The notes below the pieces were generated by a model that searched no databases, was not told the DNA's origin, and saw only the letters and a list, made by a program, of their open reading frames with translations. A stretch of DNA of 64,000 bases from Archegozetes longisetosus (lineage: Eukaryota > Arthropoda > Arachnida > Sarcoptiformes > Trhypochthoniidae): the NCBI GenBank assembly GCA_018873245.2, contig JAEMBT020000009.1, positions 558,001 to 622,000 on the forward strand, in the 5' to 3' direction. This document shows, one piece after another, positions 23,985 to 34,501 of this stretch. Position 1 is the stretch's first letter; every line of letters starts with the position of its first letter. The translations under genes were made by a program, and so were the position numbers.

Positions 23985-24362
23985 TTGTTTTTAACTATTT
24001 TGTTGAACGTTTTTGCTTTATTGAATGTTTTTTATACATAAACGCTAGACTTTGACTGTTAAAGTTCTATAAATTGACTACAAAAACTCATTAAATAAAG
24101 TACTCTGTTTTTCATCAAAAACTGAGTGAAGAATATTTTTCAATGCGGAAAATCGATAGTGTTTGTTCTTATGTTTGATGTGATATTGACTTTGATTAAA
24201 AAAACATTTACACTTATGACTAAATCTACAGAAGAGCAATGCATTAGGAATTGATTTTAATGAAAAATTGACAGACTTTTTCGAACAACTTGAATAAATT
24301 ATGATTTTGATTGCAACCATCACACTTTGAAGTGTCTGAAGTGATGAACAGTAAGTTTCATT

Positions 24363-24830
24363 TTAGCATGTAACTTAACTCAATCGTAATACTGATATGA
24401 CATCAATTTTGAGAAAAATCAGAACCAAAGTATCAAAATAAGTTGATTATTCATCAATAAGTCAATTAATAAGCTACGAAACAGTCTTCGCTTTTGCAGT
24501 GTTCAAAGTAATTAAAGCATATCTTCAATACGCTAATAAAGTTAAACTAATAACTTAAGCGATATTTTCGATACCTTTTATGAAATTAATTTTTAAGCAA
24601 TTGAAATGACGCTTAAAAAACTGGGATGTCAATTAAGCTCTTTGATTATTTTTATTAACATATTGAAGAAATCACAAAATACTCTGCAGAAAACAAAGAC
24701 TGTCTTATAGACTCCTTAATTTGACTTATTGATGAATAAAAAGTTTATTTTAATTGATATTTTGATTCTGATTTTTCTCAAAACTTATGTCTTACTGATG
24801 TATTTCTATTGAGCTGAATTACATGCTAAT
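24363..24830. mobile_element. Foldback element upstream of channel copy 2
   Basis: The left arm (TTAGCATGTAACTTAACTC, then TTTTGAGAAAAATCAGAACC, then TTCATCAATAAGTCAA) pairs with its reverse complement at the right end; arms are about 150-170 bp and imperfect. It ends only about 65 bp before the ATG of channel copy 2, so it must overlap that gene's proximal promoter. Confidence 0.65.
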
Positions 24831-24896
24831 ATGAAAGTTACTTAACATACAATTAGAACTGCATAGAATACTAGTATTTGCAAAATCATTTCAGAA

Positions 24897-27667
24897 ATGA
24901 ATAATTGTTATTTGGCACAAATCATTTTACTCATCCTTTGCATTAATCTTAACAAATCAATTGTGTTTGCTCATAAGTAAGTTATTGACTATCTAAACCT
25001 AAGTTTTTATTAATATTTTAATATATTATGTGTTTCACTATCGCTACCGTTATCGTACTCCCAACTCCCTTTCGGGAGACTCACTCCAGCCCAGTTACAG
25101 AGTGAGTTTTTCGCCATAAGGCGGTCGGCGGTCGGACGGGGCATAGTTGGAGCGTAGTTTTGCGGCCGGATGCCCTTCCTGACGCTCCTGACGCTACCCT
25201 CTTTTAGTCTTACGACACACAGAGGGTACTAGAGCCTAAAGAAGGTCATAAGGTTATAAACCTAGACATGTGGCCACCAAGTCCTCAAAGAGGACCAGGG
25301 ACAGTGAAACTCGAAGCTGAGAGAAACTGGGACCTTCGCCCCAGAGCTCGATGCGTACACCACTACACCCAAGTGGCCCCCATATTATGTGTTTACATTA
25401 ATAAAATATTAATTATGATCAATTTATAAAATTGAAGCAATAGCGGACTCAACATAACAGGAATATTGAATTCATTCGCTGAAAATGGATACGATATGCG
25501 TTTTAGACCTAACTATGGAGGTTTGTTGTCTATATTTAAATTAATTTGACTTCATATTAAGTATAAAAATAATGATTACGAGAAAATTTCAGGTGCAGCA
25601 GTGGTTGTCAGCGTATCGATGTATATATTTGACATCAGTTCAATATCAGAATCACAAATGGTACCATCCAATTCAATTATATCAAGGTTTAAATGATTTT
25701 TGATTTTGATAGGACTTCACATCAAAATTCTATTTTGGTCAATACTGGTTAGATGACAGGCTAGCATTCAGTTCAACTTCTAATTTGTCGGAATTGGTGA
25801 TTGAATCTGAAGTACTCGAAAAGATCTGGGTTCCTGACACTTTCTTTCATAATGAAAAAAGTTCAGCCTTTCATAAGATAACCAAACCTAATATTTATAT
25901 TAGGATAGAGTCGAACGGCAGAGTATTTACTAATCAAAGGTCCTTTAATAAATGATTATTGATGATATTTTACTGGTAATATGAAGATCTCTAATGTTAG
26001 ACTTTGTTTTGTTAGACTCACACTAACTGCCACTTGTTCAATGCATCTGCAATATTTTCCAATGGATCGACAAAAGTGCAAAATTAGAATAGGAAGCTGT
26101 GAGTTTTTAATTATTTTGATGATTTTAATTATACATTCATATTAAAGGTTGATCAGTTGTTATAAGTTATTTTGTTGAACATCAAGCGGCAATACTTGAA
26201 TAATCTCTTTTATTTTCGAAACTTGTATTTATATATAAACTATGCCTTAAAGGGTGAATCTGGTGAACTGTATAGTTAGTAATAAGTGTATTTTACAGTG
26301 TAAGATCTGCACTAGACTTATGCTGTAAGTTCACATTCATGATACAGTTAACAAAAAATAATTCAAATAAACAAACGTGCAATCAGTTCTTAAATTGGCA
26401 TTCTTCCAATATGTGATCTGACGAACTTTTTGCTTTTATGTGTCTAATCGAAGATATTCGCGAATTCTTTTAAATTCATGAATAACATTTTTTTAATGAA
26501 TTCGAAACTTGAATCTGATTTATAGTTTTGACTTATTTTGAGTATATAATTGAAGTCATGTTATGTTCAGATCGCGACTTCATTTCAGACCAAAAATTGA
26601 AAGAATACTCTTAAATTAAAACAATGATAAATCCTTTTAGATCCGAAGTAATATATATATTACCTTATATTTATAATTTAGACGGACACAATGAGAAAAA
26701 CTTAATCTATGTTTGGTACAAAGAAATCAATTCCACTGGTATATTAAATGGACTTGAATTACCTCAATTCAAAATTGTTGGCTATAGAATCACAAATAGA
26801 ACACTAAGAGACCTCAGCAATAAGAGTGGTTAGTTTTGAAAAGATTAGTTTCTATTAGTTATCCAATTATTTGAATTCTAATAATTTCTGAAACAAAATA
26901 TTTTTGTTATTGTTCAGCTTTATATTCTCATCTCATATTTGAGATTTTATTCGAACGCTTTATTGGTTATTACTTGATCCAAGTATATATTCCGGCCAGT
27001 CTTATAGTCATTATATCTTGGATTCCCTTCTGGCTCGACAGACATGACTCTCATGCGAGGATAGCTCTTGGAGTGACCACACTTTTGACGATTACAACTC
27101 TTATGACGAACATAAACGAATCGCTACCAAAGGTATCATACATTAAGGCGATTGATGTGTTTCTTGAATTTTGTTTTTTAATGGTTTTTGGAGCACTTCT
27201 CGAATACGCATCAGTTGGATATATAATGAAGAGAAGTGCTTTAAGAGGTCAAGCAAAGCAGCAATTTTTCAACAGAAGTGGTGCTTCAAAATCAAACATT
27301 AGATCTGATTTAATTCATGATTCGGTAATCTATAATATTTTCATTTTCATAACTTGAGCTTTAATCAAGTCTATTTTTTTACTTGCTAATGAATCCATTG
27401 ATATAGAGTTTGGGTGAAATCATTATGACTAAAACAACGCACAAATTAGTTGAGAACAGTCTTCAGAAGAAACCCGAGAATAAATTGTCCGCGAACTTTA
27501 TTCCTGAATACGAAGAACATGAAAAAGTGTTTGGCATAACTGCCACTATTCTTGATAAGTATTCGTGTTTATTATTCCCAATTTGCTTTGTCTGTTTTAA
27601 TCTTTTTTATTGGGTTTATTATCTGAGTGTGTCAAAAGTTTCGACAAAGGATTTTGTGCTTAAATAG
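24897..27667 (+). CDS. Cys-loop ligand-gated ion channel subunit (GABA/glycine-receptor-like), copy 2
   Basis: Eight exons: 24897-24976, 25444-25520, 25593-25660, 25713-25939, 26016-26098, 26682-26828, 26918-27324, 27407-27667; 449 residues, all phases compatible. Order of domains: signal peptide ([17 protein letters not shown]), [11 protein letters not shown], ligand-binding beta sandwich with KIWVPDTFF, Cys-loop [15 protein letters not shown] (13 residues between cysteines), [13 protein letters not shown]1 ([18 protein letters not shown]), M2 ([17 protein letters not shown]), M3 ([17 protein letters not shown]), a short intracellular loop and M4 ([15 protein letters not shown]). An anion channel is suggested by the xARV-like start of M2, but the usual Pro before Ala is His here. 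Intron 1 contains a SINE. Ligand cannot be assigned from sequence. Confidence 0.88.
25036..25381 (-). mobile_element. tRNA-derived SINE in intron 1 of channel copy 2
   Basis: A 346-bp GC-rich insert in AT-rich DNA is flanked by a perfect 13-bp direct repeat (ATATTATGTGTTT at 25023-25035 and 25382-25394), a target-site duplication. On the minus strand it starts with a tRNA-like head (GTGTAGTGGTGTACGCATCG, then a GGTCCCAGTTTC B-box-like sequence) and later has GGAAGGGCATCCGGCCGCAA, a sequence type often seen in tails of animal SINEs and RTE-like LINEs, ending in a degenerate short repeat (GATAACGGTAGCGATAGTG). Minus orientation and SINE class are inferred from these parts. Confidence 0.8.
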
Positions 27668-28577
27668 AATGGAAGAATTTATCCATTTTTACATTTTAAG
27701 CACAAATAAAAGTGTACAGTTGTATCGAAACAACTCTACCAGTGAAAAAGCTAACTTTATGGGTATTAAATTTCAGCTTATAAAGTTAATTAGCTTCAGT
27801 CAAATAAAACTCCCTGTTAACAATTTGTTTCTATTTAATTGCAAAAGATGTTTACAAATAGTTGATTATCAAGTACTAAAATGCTTTTGTTTGTTAATCA
27901 TTTCTTATATTAGTAATAACTGTCCTTTTCATTCAAGGTTGTAAAGTTTTGACGTTGATTGAACTTTCGAAAACTTTTATTTCTCTAATATTACATACTC
28001 AGTGTCTTTTAATGATAAATGATTTAAAACTATATCAGTAATTGACTGGTAAAACTTATCCTGATATAACTGTATTTCAAATTTGCTCATTTCTAAGAGC
28101 ATCTTCACACTTTATAATAATGATTTTAATCTAAACTAGAGATATTAAAGTCCTATTAAATGTGTTGTCTTTGAAACTTATAGTTCAATTTAGACATACA
28201 CGGCAAAAAAACGAACAAATGTAAAACATTTGCCATCCATTGAGTAATTCGACTGACTCGGATTGACATTTGCTGTAATTTTTTTAAACAAAATATGCCT
28301 TAAATAATATTAATATAATCTTTATTCATTCGGAACATGTCGAAAGAATGTTTACGCATTATCATCCAATAAAAAATTTTGACAAAACGACATAAAATTC
28401 ACAAAATATTTTTCATTTCTTATTAAAATTGGCAAAGAATTAAACAGATTAATAGCATAAATATAAAAGTTTTGATCACACAGTCTTACTCGAGTATGAA
28501 TTGGTTTAAAAGAATGCCGTTTCGCGAGTCCTTTATTACAAATTTATTTTTCCAAGAAAGTATGACATCACTAAAAT
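27668..28577. other. Intergenic 3' flank of channel copy 2
   Basis: AT-rich, no gene recognised. Near 28255-28310 a stretch (GACATTTGCTGTAATTTTTTTAAACAAAATATGCCTTAAAT, quoted here only in part as TTTGCTGTAATTTTTTT) repeats the inner arm sequence of the palindrome at 29.6-30.4 kb. Confidence 0.4.
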
Positions 28578-29557
28578 TTATATCGACTTGAACACATATT
28601 TTAATATTTTGAGATCTCTTCTAACTTTAAGAGGTTCAAGATCGAGCTCTAATAATCTTTGAGAGTAAGATAAATTACATAAATTAGCTCGATTGCAAAT
28701 AAATTTAGTGATTTGTTTTTGTATGCATTCGATTCTTTTGCTTTGTTGTTCATTAGGAACCCAAGTTATATAGCAATATTCAACTAATGGAAGAATATAT
28801 ACTTTATATAATTGAGTCAAAATATCAGGACTGGCAAAAACGCATAATCTTCTGAGTGTTGTCCACTTTTTCATGCAGTAGCTGTAGACATAATCGACAT
28901 GATCATTAAAAATTAGACTATTATCAATAAAAACTCCGAGATGTTTATGATTTTGTTGTAAAGGTATAGATTGACCGTTAATTTGATAGAGGGGAAGTTC
29001 AACTAAATTCTTTAAGGAAAATCCCATATGTACAGATTTAGATGCATTAAGTTTCAATCGTTTTTCATCACTCCATTTCTGAACAGCATCCAAATCAGCT
29101 TGGAGTAACAAAGTATCTGATTTATCATATATAAATTTCAACAGAACAATATCATCAGCGTACTTGGAAGGTTTAGAGTACAATATAACAGAAACTATTT
29201 CCCTTAAATAAATATTAAATAGAACAGGACTCAATTTGCCGCCTTGTATGACACCTGAAACAACATCGAACAACTCAGATTTCATGCCATCAAACTTTAC
29301 ATATTGTTTTCTTTCAGATAGAAAACTAACAATATTTAGAATTTTACCAACAATTCCTATGGTTTGCAATTCATTTACGAGCTCAGAATGGGATACAGTA
29401 TCAAATGCATTAGAATAATCGAGAAAAATAGCGTCAACACACACTAAAGCTTTATTATCGAAAGCTGTAGTAATTGTTTAGATCAAATCAATTAATTGAT
29501 GCGAGGTACTTATCCCAGTTCTGAACCCGTATTGACAGTCAGGTAGAATATCACTAC
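28578..29557 (-). mobile_element. Non-LTR retrotransposon (LINE) remnant: reverse transcriptase C-terminal two-thirds
   Basis: Minus-strand frame with the reverse transcriptase order LPDCQYGFRTGISTSH, FLDYSNAFDTVSH, GVIQGGKLSPVLFN, then KYADD (catalytic YxDD), LGVFID and the tail ITWVPNEQQSKRIECIQKQITKF and LEPLKVRRDLKILKYVF, as in jockey/CR1-like LINEs. One in-frame stop lies upstream of FDNKALVCVDA, near 29479. The 5' part is cut off at 29557, where the large palindrome begins; beyond the palindrome (about 30400-30540, minus) only doubtful RT fragments remain. No endonuclease or gag-like part is present, so the element is dead. Confidence 0.85.
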
Positions 29558-29639
29558 ACACATACGAGTTATGACTACTCAAAAAGTGATTTCCTATAGC
29601 TTATTATTATTTATTCCTATGTATTTTACCTATTAAAAT

Positions 29640-29870
29640 GTAAACGCGTGGCGATATACATTTGCCTATTAAAGCTTTCATTTGAACCCACTTTTTGAAC
29701 AAATGCGTTAACTCATAGACTCACAGAAGTATGGATTAAAAATGTTTCTATATTCAATTCAATAAAGCATTTTTAATCCATAGTGAAAAGCCTATTCATT
29801 AACGCATTTGTTCAAAAAGTAGGTTCAATTGAAATTTTTAACAGGCAAATTTATACCACCACAAGTTTAC
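29640..29870. mobile_element. Foldback MITE, family A, copy 2
   Basis: Ends GTAAACGCGTGGCGATATA and ACCACAAGTTTAC; same inner motifs as copy 1. It forms part of the left half of the surrounding palindrome. Confidence 0.85.
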
Positions 29871-30075
29871 TCTAACTCACGCGGGATGGGCATTTGCTGT
29901 GAATTTTTTTAAACAAAATGTGCCTTAAATGATAGGTAATTATTAAAGATTCCAAGTTTCCGGTCTGATTTGGGCTGAAATGCGTTTTTTGATAATTTAA
30001 TTTTTATTACCTATCATTTAAGGCATATTTTGTTTAAAAAAATTCACAGTAAATGCCAATCCCGCGTGAGTTAGA

Positions 30076-30303
30076 GTAAACTTGTGGCGGTATAAATTGC
30101 CTGTTAAAAATTTCAATTGAACCTACTTTTTGAACAAATGCGTTAATGAATAGGCCTTTCACTATGGATTAAAAATACTTTATTGAATTTAATATGGAAA
30201 GATTTTTAATCCATAGTAAAAGGTCTATTCATTAACGCATTTGTTCAAAAAGTGGGTTCAAATGAAAGCTTTAATAGGCAAATTTATATCGCCACGCGTT
30301 TAC
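30076..30303. mobile_element. Foldback MITE, family A, copy 3
   Basis: Mirror image of copy 2 inside the same palindrome (starts GTAAACTTGTGGCGG, ends CGCCACGCGTTTAC). Confidence 0.85.
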
Positions 30304-30386
30304 ATTTTGATAGGTAAAATACATAGGAATAAATAATAATAAGCTATAGGAAATCACTTTTTGAGTAGTCATAACTCGTATGTGTG

Positions 30387-31185
30387 CTAGCGGTCAGCCT
30401 TTTTAATATGCCTTTTTGAACATCATATCACATGTTATTTATGCCATAAAAAATATTTTTGAAATCGGTTGTTACATAGTCCCGAACTTTCCTCGTAAGA
30501 TCTCATTAAAATATTTAACAAACTGTTTTTAACCTGAATCATATTCAAGGCTGATCGTTGAGCATTACTACTAGAGAAATCATTATTCAATTTGATGTTT
30601 TTAATTTCACTCGAGGATAAAGTAATTACAGAATTTTCTAGTCTCTACTTAAGTTTATGCGAATGATTGAGTCTCAAGGATTTTGTAAACTTGACTCAAA
30701 AACAAGAATCAATAACTTTCAGTTATTTTATACTTCCATAACAACTGCATTTTAACATTTATTTAGGCGTACTTAATTTGTTTAAAATAACTAAGTCTCT
30801 CATTGCTTCAGTAAATTATTGAACATTTCTAAAAAATATTAACTCGATGGACTTTTGTGATTAAATCAGATGGCTCGATAAAAGTAAGTATCTTTTAACA
30901 TTTTGAGTATCTATTTTGACAAAACTAGTTTATAAATTTAAATTAAAAAATAATAGAACAAAAAAGTAGATTTACAACTAATTGTATAATCATACTGAGT
31001 GATTCATTCCAATAAGTCATTTTTAAGTGATATTATTCCAAGTCAAACTTTCTAACAAGTATATATAGGCAATGTCTTATTTTAAGATTTGTAATTTTGT
31101 TTACCCGAAACACCTTAATTACTTATTCAAGAGACAATATGTTTACTTAAAGTTTTGCTGTGATTTTCCTCAACTAATAATATTT
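30387..31185. other. Intergenic, AT-rich
   Basis: No exon or repeat could be supported apart from possible worn reverse transcriptase fragments in the first 150 bp. Confidence 0.4.
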
Positions 31186-32285
31186 ATATTGAACGCCCCG
31201 ATAATAAAAAAGCCTATCTCTTAAAGCATTGAAACGAGTAAAACGCACTTAAAGTTGCGTTAAAAAATGTTTACAAAAATCAAACTCATTGAAACTTAAA
31301 TATGAAATTTATTATTTGTAACGTGTAATTAAACATATTCTAGATCAGATTCATCAAAATAATCTGATTCTTCAGAATTACAATTAAATTGAGATAAAAA
31401 TTCAATATAAAATTTTCTGTTTTTTACATCCAAATAGTCTAATAATGACATTAAATCTTTTATTTTCTTATCAGATAAAGTAGATTTTTCGGCTATTTTT
31501 ATGTATTTCATACAATTTTTGATTTCATCTAAATCAGTTTTCAACAAATTATTTTTGGTGTTAATTATTTTTTCATAAATTACCGTTCGAAAGATTTAAT
31601 TTGTATTTCTAATGGGATTTTCTCAAAACACTTTCTATCACAACAAACTTTGACTTCTGTAAACTCTTTACACTTAACTTTTTTGCCACTTTTTCGTGTG
31701 TACTCATTTCCCTTAAATAAGATTAATCATTAGTCAATTAATTAATGCATCTGTTAATGATATCTAATTGAATACTGACTGAATTTCTTAAAAGTTTTTG
31801 TTTGTTTTGTTCCCATAATATTGGATGTGAAACGCGTTTTTTCCCTTTTTCACTCATTTTTTGATTAATTTCATTATTAATTAGAATAAGAGGGGTTCTC
31901 TTATTTGGCGAGCCATTAGATAAATGAATCAATTTATTATTGATTGAATTAAACATTTAAAATCCTAATAAAACACTTGATTAATGCTTTATTGATATAA
32001 ATAAAAACTAATGCTTTGATGTTATGTAGTGATCATCAATATTGTACTGTTCATAATGAACATAACACAATTTGATTGCGCATTCTCTTAAAGTTAGATT
32101 TGATTATCATTCAATTCTATTGTGATCAAGAGTTTTTTAAACATGATTATTTATAAATTTTTTCCATTGAAACATATATTGAATTTTATTATATGAATAA
32201 AGTATGATGTGAGCTCAATGTTTAAAACAAAATCCGAAAAAGAGGTTAACTCGAGATAGGCTTTTTTATTATCGGGGCGTTCATA
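31186..32285 (-). mobile_element. DNA transposon with 30-bp TIRs and a spliced, truncated protein gene
   Basis: Perfect inverted ends (GAACGCCCCGATAATAAAAA and on through AGCCTATCTC) lie at about 31193-31222 and 32243-32273. On the minus strand an ATG at 31956 starts a frame with KRVSHPILWEQNKQKLLRNS; a GTCAGT donor and a TTTAAG acceptor (intron about 31797-31722) join it in phase to GNEYTRKSGKKV, then VCCDRKCFEKI and an EIQIKSFER segment. This W-N-K-R-SGxEYTxxxGK plus Cys-rich arrangement recurs in uncharacterised proteins of arthropod DNA transposons. A third open stretch (31547-31329) ends in an acidic tail. No DDE core is visible, so it is probably a deletion derivative; superfamily unknown. 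Confidence 0.65.
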
Positions 32286-32470
32286 TTATGATTATGGTTT
32301 CGCAAATCTACAGAATTAATACCTAAATGAATAAATAACAGAATTCAATGAAAAATATTAATTGTAGAATCATTGATTTGATAGAGATTCCATGATGTGA
32401 TAGCACTAATTTTAGTTCTGTAGAATACGACTAATTTTTGTACTCAATTCTTTCTTTATTGAGATTCACA

Positions 32471-34289
32471 ATGAAAGTTGGTTTTGGTGTGCAAAATATT
32501 TCTCTAACTTTCTTAATATGTGCCTTTTGGTGCATTTCAAGCATCAGCGCAAGCAAGTGAGACGAAAAAAAGTATAGTTTAGATAAGGTTGAATCAAAAG
32601 ATTAATTTTTTCTATCAAGCAATACAAAAGCGAATGTATCGGAGATATTGAACTCATTCTTTGCAAGCGGTTATGACAGTCGTGTTCGACCTAACTATGG
32701 AGGTATGTCTTTACAAAAGTCAATCTAATGATAATTTCTTCTAATTTATAAATAGTTTACAATGCACAACAGGTCCACCCGTTCAAGTGAATGCAAGTAT
32801 GCTTGTAAATGATATCAGTTCCGTCTCTGAAGTTCAAATGGTATTTATTCAGTCAGATTTGAATTGATTACAAATAAGATAAATAGGTCTAATATAAATT
32901 TACATAACTAGAATATTACAATCAGAGTTCCAATATTAAGTCTAATTACCAAGCTAGATGTAATATTTCTTGAAGGAATTCACTTTAGACTTTTACTTTC
33001 GTCAATACTGGAATGATGAACGCTTGAAATTCAATCCAGTCGGAGGTATCGATAGATTAGAATTAGGAGCAGATATGCTGCGAAAAATTTGGAGTCCCGA
33101 CACATTTTTTGCTAATGAAAAGCAGGCGAGTTTACATATCGGCACTTCTACTGCTACTAACACGCTATTGAGAATCGAACCAAATGGAGACATACTTTAC
33201 AGTACGAGGTATTGAAAAAATGAACTCATAAAGATGACTGTCTTGATGGCTTAAAGATTTAGTTTTTGAAAATAGAATTACAGTGACTGCCAGTTGTCAA
33301 ATGAATTTGAAATACTTTCCAATGGATAAACAGAAATGCTATCTTGAAATAGAAAACTGTGAGCAATGAATTTAAAACAAGTTCAAAAATTATAATCACC
33401 TTTATTTAGATGGCTACTCAATGTCTGATATCGTCTATTATTGGGCTGAAAATAAAAACCCTTTTGGTTTCCAACGAAAAATCAATTTGCCTCAGTTTCG
33501 AATAGCTGGTTACAAATACTTTAGAAGAGTTGAGCAATATAGTGTCGGTGCGTTAATTTTGACATTAAGGTTTAAAAAATTATGACTTATATCCTATTTC
33601 GACGAAATGTCAATATTTTACATTCTTTTTGCTCAATACTGATCCCTTAATAGAATTGTTGATTTTCAGGCAATTTTTCTCAATTGATGGTCGAGATACA
33701 ATTCTCGCGCTCTCTTGGTTATTACTTAATTCAAGTCTATATTCCAGCCAGTCTTATAGTGATCATATCGTGGGTTCCTTTTTGGCTCGACAGAGATGAC
33801 TGTCACGCGAGAGTAGCCCTTGGGGTAACAACTGTTTTGACAATCACGACATTGGTGACGAATACTAATGAAGCGCTTCCAAAAATATCATACATTAAAT
33901 CGATCGATGTCTATTTGGGAACTTGTTTTACGATGGTTTTCATGTCATTACTTGAATATGCTGTCGTCGGTTACTTTGGGATAAGAAGTGATCTAAGGAG
34001 ATTTGAAAAAGTAAATTCACTCGAAAATGAGTCTAATCATAAGACAAAAGTTAGTGATGGTCATGCAGAGAAAGGAAGCAATGAAGTTGTAGTTCAAATT
34101 GAGAACTCAAATAAATGTTTGGAACGCCCTAAAAATGCTGTTAGAATATTGAGAGTCCGTACAAGTCGTATGGATAATACTTCTCGTATTATATTTCCAC
34201 TTTGTTTCATTTGTTTCAATTTGTTATACTGGTCGATCTACTTGCATATTTCAGACTCATTTAATGACAATTTTGTATCTGAAATCTAA
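32471..34289 (+). CDS. Cys-loop ligand-gated ion channel subunit (GABA/glycine-receptor-like), copy 3
   Basis: Seven exons: 32471-32556, 32620-32702, 32773-32840, 32976-33208, 33276-33358, 33410-33547, 33670-34289; 436 residues. Signal peptide; [40 protein letters not shown]; Cys-loop [27 protein letters not shown]1 [19 protein letters not shown]2 [19 protein letters not shown]3 [17 protein letters not shown]; loop; M4 [15 protein letters not shown]. It has the RDL/GABA-like sequences [14 protein letters not shown] and VYLGTC, closer to the family norm than copies 1 and 2, which read VFLEFC. The intron before M4 present in copies 1 and 2 is absent here, so M1-M4 sit on one exon. M2 again begins HARV, not PARV. 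No disruption. Confidence 0.9.
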
Positions 34290-34501
34290 TATGTAATCAA
34301 TATTTTATATTCGTATTTAGAAAGCTTTTTTATTTCAGTGACTTATGTGATTGGGTACATAGTTTATAACTTTTTGTTGTGTCTATTCCATAAACTTTGA
34401 CAATCAATATAAGATTCAATTAAGGAGCTTGTTTAATCAAATTATTTTATTTTCAATATTGATTTGAAATCAAGACTTTTTACACAAGTAAAATAAATGA
34501 A

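Larger units (their letters stand above)
29557..30386. repeat. Large palindrome containing two mirrored MITE-A copies
   Basis: From CACACATACGAGTTATGACT to its reverse complement about 830 bp away, both halves carry the same series in mirror order: a short piece of reverse transcriptase sequence, a MITE-A copy, then an arm containing TTAAACAAAAT and TGATAGGTAAT, around a centre near 29970. Both MITE copies share the variant end GTAAACGCG, which other copies lack except for a similar GGCGTTTAC end at 58229. Confidence 0.85.

Noticed and set aside
25281..25381. A tRNA-like sequence (GTAGTGGTGTACGCATCG with a B-box-like stretch), minus strand
   Set aside because: It is the head of a SINE with target duplications, and does not fold as a complete tRNA with an anticodon stem that I can draw.
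28578..29444. Reverse transcriptase frame considered as a host gene (telomerase-like)
   Set aside because: Motif order and C-terminal tail are those of jockey/CR1-like LINEs, with a stop and truncation.
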